Assembly (NCBI GenBank): GCA_903872785.1 | Contig: CAIQLZ010000038.1 | Span: 1-24,307, forward strand | From: Candidatus Levyibacteriota bacterium | Lineage (GTDB): Bacteria > Patescibacteriota > Microgenomatia > Levybacterales > UBA12049 | DNA length: 24,307 bases | Direction: 5' to 3' | Shown here: in pieces, positions 22,012 to 24,307 of the stretch | Position numbering within the stretch: position 1 is the stretch's first letter | Layout: each line of letters opens with the position of its first letter | The notes under the pieces: model-generated | Told to the model about the DNA's origin: nothing | Databases searched by the model: none | What the model saw: only the letters and a program-made list of their open reading frames with translations | Position numbers and translations under genes: made by a program

Positions 22012-22314
22012 AAATTTAAAAAAGGTGATTTAGTTAAGATAGTTTTGGGAAAAGATAAAGGCAAAACAGGCAAAATAGAAAAAATTTTACCTAAATCCGA
22101 AAAGGTTTTGGTAACAGGAATTAATCAATACAAAAGGCATCTTAAAGCAAGAGCTCAAGGTCAAAGCTCTGAAATAGTTACGATTACGAAGCCTTTAGCA
22201 GTGTCAAATGTTGCTCTGGTCTGTCCGCATTGCAAATTGCAGACACGCATTGGATTTAAAATAGAAAAAAATGATAAAATCAGAATTTGCAGAAAATGTG
22301 AAAAGAAACTATAG
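22009..22314 (+). CDS. rplX: 50S ribosomal protein L24 with zinc-ribbon cysteines
   Basis: L24 initiates large-subunit assembly. The KOW motif region is KFKKGDLVKIVLGKDKGKTG, followed by INQYKRHLKARAQ. The C-terminal half carries two Cys pairs, CPHC at 72-75 and CRKC at 94-97, likely a zinc ribbon; E. coli L24 has no such set. The length is 101 aa. The start codon and an AAGGAAA ribosome-binding site come from the upstream repeat. The rplE start follows after two bases. Confidence 0.94.
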   Translation: MKFKKGDLVKIVLGKDKGKTGKIEKILPKSEKVLVTGINQYKRHLKARAQGQSSEIVTITKPLAVSNVALVCPHCKLQTRIGFKIEKNDKIRICRKCEKKL

Positions 22315-22316
22315 AG

Positions 22317-22856
22317 ATGAATAATTTACAAACTAAATTCAAAAAAGAAATTGCAGAAACATTAAGAAAAGAATTGGGCCTTAAAAATATTATGGCCGTA
22401 CCTTCCCTTTCAAAAATAGTAGTTAATATGGGAGTGAAAGATGCTATAGAAAATAAGAATAATTTGGAAAAAGCATCTTTAATTATGGCTCAAGTTACAG
22501 GACAAAAACCTAAGTGGGCCAGTGCTAAAAAATCAATATCGTCATTCAAGCTAAGAGAAGGAGATAAGATTGGTTTAGTCGTAACTTTGAGAGGTCACAA
22601 AATGTATGATTTTTTTGAAAGATTGATCAGTATTGTTATGCCTAGATTTAGAGATTTTCATGGTGTAAAAAAAATAAGTTTTGATGGAAATGGTAACTAC
22701 ACATTGGGTTTTACTGAGAGCACAGTTTTTCCTGAAATAAATCCAGGGAAAATTGATAAAATTCAGGGATTTGAGGTAACTATCGTTACAACTGCAGGCA
22801 ATGACAAAAATGGATTTGCATTGTTAAAGGCATTGGGAATGCCTTTTGTTAAATAG
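22317..22856 (+). CDS. rplE: 50S ribosomal protein L5
   Basis: L5 binds 5S rRNA and contacts the P-site tRNA. The 179-aa product shows the family pattern: NIMAVPSLSKIVVNMGVKDA, TGQKPKWASAKKSISSFKLR, EGDKIGLVVTLRGHKMYDFF, MPRFRDFHGV and GNYTLGFTESTVFPEI. The length matches E. coli. It ends in TAG, followed 5 nt later by rpsN. No strong Shine-Dalgarno is present, so coupling to rplX is likely. Confidence 0.96.
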   Translation: MNNLQTKFKKEIAETLRKELGLKNIMAVPSLSKIVVNMGVKDAIENKNNLEKASLIMAQVTGQKPKWASAKKSISSFKLREGDKIGLVVTLRGHKMYDFFERLISIVMPRFRDFHGVKKISFDGNGNYTLGFTESTVFPEINPGKIDKIQGFEVTIVTTAGNDKNGFALLKALGMPFVK

Positions 22857-22861
22857 AATAT

Positions 22862-23047
22862 ATGGCTAAAAAATCTAATATAATTAAAGCAAGAAGTAAG
22901 CCGAAATATAAAGTGAGACATAAAAACACATGTAATATCTGTGGTAGATCAAGAGGTTACATGGGGCGTTTCGGTTTATGCAGATTATGTTTTAGAGAGC
23001 TTGCTTTAAAAGGACAATTGCCGGGAGTAGTTAAATCAAGTTGGTAG
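22862..23047 (+). CDS. rpsN: 30S ribosomal protein S14, zinc-binding type
   Basis: S14 lies in the 30S head. At 61 aa it is the short form with four zinc ligands, C24, C27, C40 and C43 (CNIC and CRLC), unlike the long Cys-free form of E. coli. The C-terminal FRELALKGQLPGVVKSSW is canonical. It sits between rplE and rpsH as in the spc operon. Its start follows the rplE TAG by 5 nt without a Shine-Dalgarno. The stop is TAG. Confidence 0.95.
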   Translation: MAKKSNIIKARSKPKYKVRHKNTCNICGRSRGYMGRFGLCRLCFRELALKGQLPGVVKSSW

Positions 23048-23063
23048 TAGGTTTATCAAATTT

Positions 23064-23456
23064 ATGAATTACAGAGTTTCAGATTTAATCATAAGAATCA
23101 AAAACGCAACAAGATCAAGTAGAAAAGAGGTTGTTTTTGATAATTTCAAAATCAACAAAGCAATTTGCAAAGTCTTGGTAACTGAAGGATTTTTGGAAAG
23201 TTTTGAAGCTGTAATAAAAGATGACAGAAAAGTTCTAATTGCAAAAATTAAGTATGAAAAAAGAATTCCTAATTTCACAGATGTGTTGGTGGTTTCTAAG
23301 CCATCTCTACGTAAATATGCCAGAGCTTGCGAAATTCCTGAAATTCAAAGAAAAGGTAGACATACGATAATATTATCTACGAATAAAGGAATAATGACGG
23401 GTCGTGAGGCGATAAAAAGAAATATGGGAGGAGAAATCCTTTTTAGGATTTGGTAA
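23064..23456 (+). CDS. rpsH: 30S ribosomal protein S8
   Basis: S8 binds the central domain of 16S rRNA, and in E. coli it represses its own spc operon. The 130-aa product has the usual length: VSDLIIRIKNATRSSRKEVV, KAICKVLVTEGFLESFEAV, SKPSLRKYARACEIPEIQ, GRHTIILSTNKGIMTGREA and the end GGEILFRIW. It starts 16 nt after rpsN with only a weak AGG. The last codons form a small hairpin in front of rplF. Confidence 0.96.
   Translation: MNYRVSDLIIRIKNATRSSRKEVVFDNFKINKAICKVLVTEGFLESFEAVIKDDRKVLIAKIKYEKRIPNFTDVLVVSKPSLRKYARACEIPEIQRKGRHTIILSTNKGIMTGREAIKRNMGGEILFRIW
23434..23451 (+). promoter_or_regulatory. Hairpin at the rpsH-rplF junction
   Basis: AAATCCT (23434-23440) and AGGATTT (23445-23451) are perfect 7-bp arms around TTTT, ending 9 nt before the rplF ATG. 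The AGGA in the right arm is the only Shine-Dalgarno-like sequence for rplF and would be hidden until a ribosome finishing rpsH opens the stem. Confidence 0.4.
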
Positions 23457-23460
23457 TTTT

Positions 23461-24012
23461 ATGTCTAAACTTGCAAAAAAACCAGTTAAAATTTTAGAAG
23501 GAGTTAATATCATTTTCGAAAATGATACTATTAAAGCAAATGGTTCCAAGGGAAATCTTTCATTTAGAATTCCCCATGGTGTTGATGTAAGGACTGTAGA
23601 TGGATGGCTGCAGGTTTCTTTGAAAGACAAAAAAAACGAAAATCTAAAACCATCTTTAGGCTTGACGAGGGCAATGATTTTTAACATGATAACAGGCGTT
23701 TCAACTGGATTTGAAAAGAAACTTGAATTATCTGGCGTTGGGTATAAAGCTCAGGTTGCAGATTCAGATTTAATTATTTCTGTTGGTTTTTCTCATCCTG
23801 TGAAAATTGCGGCAGTACCAGGATTGAATTTTGCTGTTAACGAAAATGTTATAACAATTTCCGGAACAGACAAAGACTTAGTCGGAAATATTGCGGCCAA
23901 AATTAGGGCTATAAGGCCACCGGAACCATATAAAGGAAAAGGAATAAAATATCAAAATGAAAAAATAAGAAGAAAAGCTGGAAAAGCAGCAAAAGCATTA
24001 GGAGTAAAATAA
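23461..24012 (+). CDS. rplF: 50S ribosomal protein L6
   Basis: L6 lies near the factor-binding site and the sarcin-ricin loop. The 183-aa product shows two repeats of the L6 fold: a first one including IKANGSKGNLSFRIP, and a second including LELSGVGYKAQVADSDLIIS, IAAKIRAIRPPEPYKGKGI and the basic C-terminus EKIRRKAGKAAK. The length is normal. It begins 4 nt after the rpsH stop and is followed 5 nt later by rplR. Confidence 0.96.
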   Translation: MSKLAKKPVKILEGVNIIFENDTIKANGSKGNLSFRIPHGVDVRTVDGWLQVSLKDKKNENLKPSLGLTRAMIFNMITGVSTGFEKKLELSGVGYKAQVADSDLIISVGFSHPVKIAAVPGLNFAVNENVITISGTDKDLVGNIAAKIRAIRPPEPYKGKGIKYQNEKIRRKAGKAAKALGVK

Positions 24013-24017
24013 TTTAT

Positions 24018-24307
24018 ATGAATAAAATTAAGAGAAAAATAAAAAGACAAATTAGGACAAGATCTAAAATTAAGGGGACAGAAATTAGACCAAGACTGTC
24101 TGTCTATAAATCAAATCGTTTTATATACGTTCAATTGATAAACGATGATATAAGAAAGACAATTATAGGTGTTTCTGAAAAACATTTAAAAGAAACTGTT
24201 GTGGGAAAAATTGCCAGAGCCAAGGCTGTTGGAATATTGTTGGCAAAAAAAGCAATTGCTAAGAAAATTAAAAAAGTAGTATTCGATAGAGGAAGTTATG
24301 CATATCA
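24018..24307 (+). CDS. rplR: 50S ribosomal protein L18 (partial, cut by window edge)
   Basis: L18 binds 5S rRNA together with L5. From the ATG at 24018 the frame is open to the window edge for 96 full codons. It shows the basic start NKIKRKIKRQIRTRSKIKG, then RPRLSVYKSNRFIYVQLI, ARAKAVGILLAKKAI and VVFDRGSYAY. FDRGxxxYHG is the family signature near the C-terminus, so about 15-20 residues are missing. Its position after rplF is canonical. Confidence 0.94.
   Translation, partial: MNKIKRKIKRQIRTRSKIKGTEIRPRLSVYKSNRFIYVQLINDDIRKTIIGVSEKHLKETVVGKIARAKAVGILLAKKAIAKKIKKVVFDRGSYAY

Noticed and set aside
1..24307. TGA read as glycine or tryptophan (alternative code of some CPR lineages)
   Set aside because: All conserved genes are full length under the standard bacterial code and no in-frame TGA occurs in them.

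Overview
The window is an AT-rich bacterial segment that is almost wholly information-processing genes. I infer a Patescibacteria (CPR) genome, most probably Microgenomates. The reasons are a 613-residue AlaRS without the usual C-terminal domain, compact RpoB (1119 aa) and RpoC (1238 aa), a short L2, a four-Cys S14, and a rearranged str/S10 region with small intergenic gaps. This is a judgement from sequence character, not a computed placement.

Layout. On the minus strand at the left are the first 66 codons of an unidentified protein (1-198) and alaS (210-2051). Divergent to these, on the plus strand, come rpoB-rpoC (2242-9366), rpsL-rpsG (9446-10412), fusA (11366-13510), tuf-rpsJ (13941-15492) and the long S10/spc series rplC, rplD, rplW, rplB, rpsS, rplV, rpsC, rplP, rpmC, rpsQ, rplN, rplX, rplE, rpsN, rpsH, rplF and a partial rplR (16526 to the right edge). 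The gene order is the classical str-S10-spc order, but it is interrupted at three joints by minus-strand genes: a membrane-anchored cyclophilin between rpsG and fusA, a frameshifted small membrane-protein remnant between fusA and tuf, and an archaemetzincin-like zinc protease between rpsJ and rplC. Together the plus-strand genes supply the RNA polymerase core, two translation GTPases and about twenty ribosomal proteins.

Two expression styles are visible. The three intact minus-strand genes each have an extended -10 box (TGNTATAAT) ending 7-10 nt before the start codon, which predicts leaderless mRNAs. The plus-strand units have leaders. In fusA, tuf and rplC an unusable GGAGG lies soon after the predicted transcription start, and fusA, rpsJ and rplC (weakly rpoB) have a hairpin plus U-tract just before the start codon. 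The rplC leader shows two mutually exclusive stems and a tiny leader ORF, which looks like an attenuator.

The other notable layer is small palindromic repeats. Exactly 49-nt doublet palindromes fill the rpoB-rpoC, rplP-rpmC and rplN-rplX gaps, and the last three bases of each copy are the start codon of the next gene. A 58-nt palindrome of another family fills rpsS-rplV, with a half copy upstream of rplC. A third type lies in frame inside the rplC tail. No tRNA, rRNA, CRISPR array or insertion sequence was seen.
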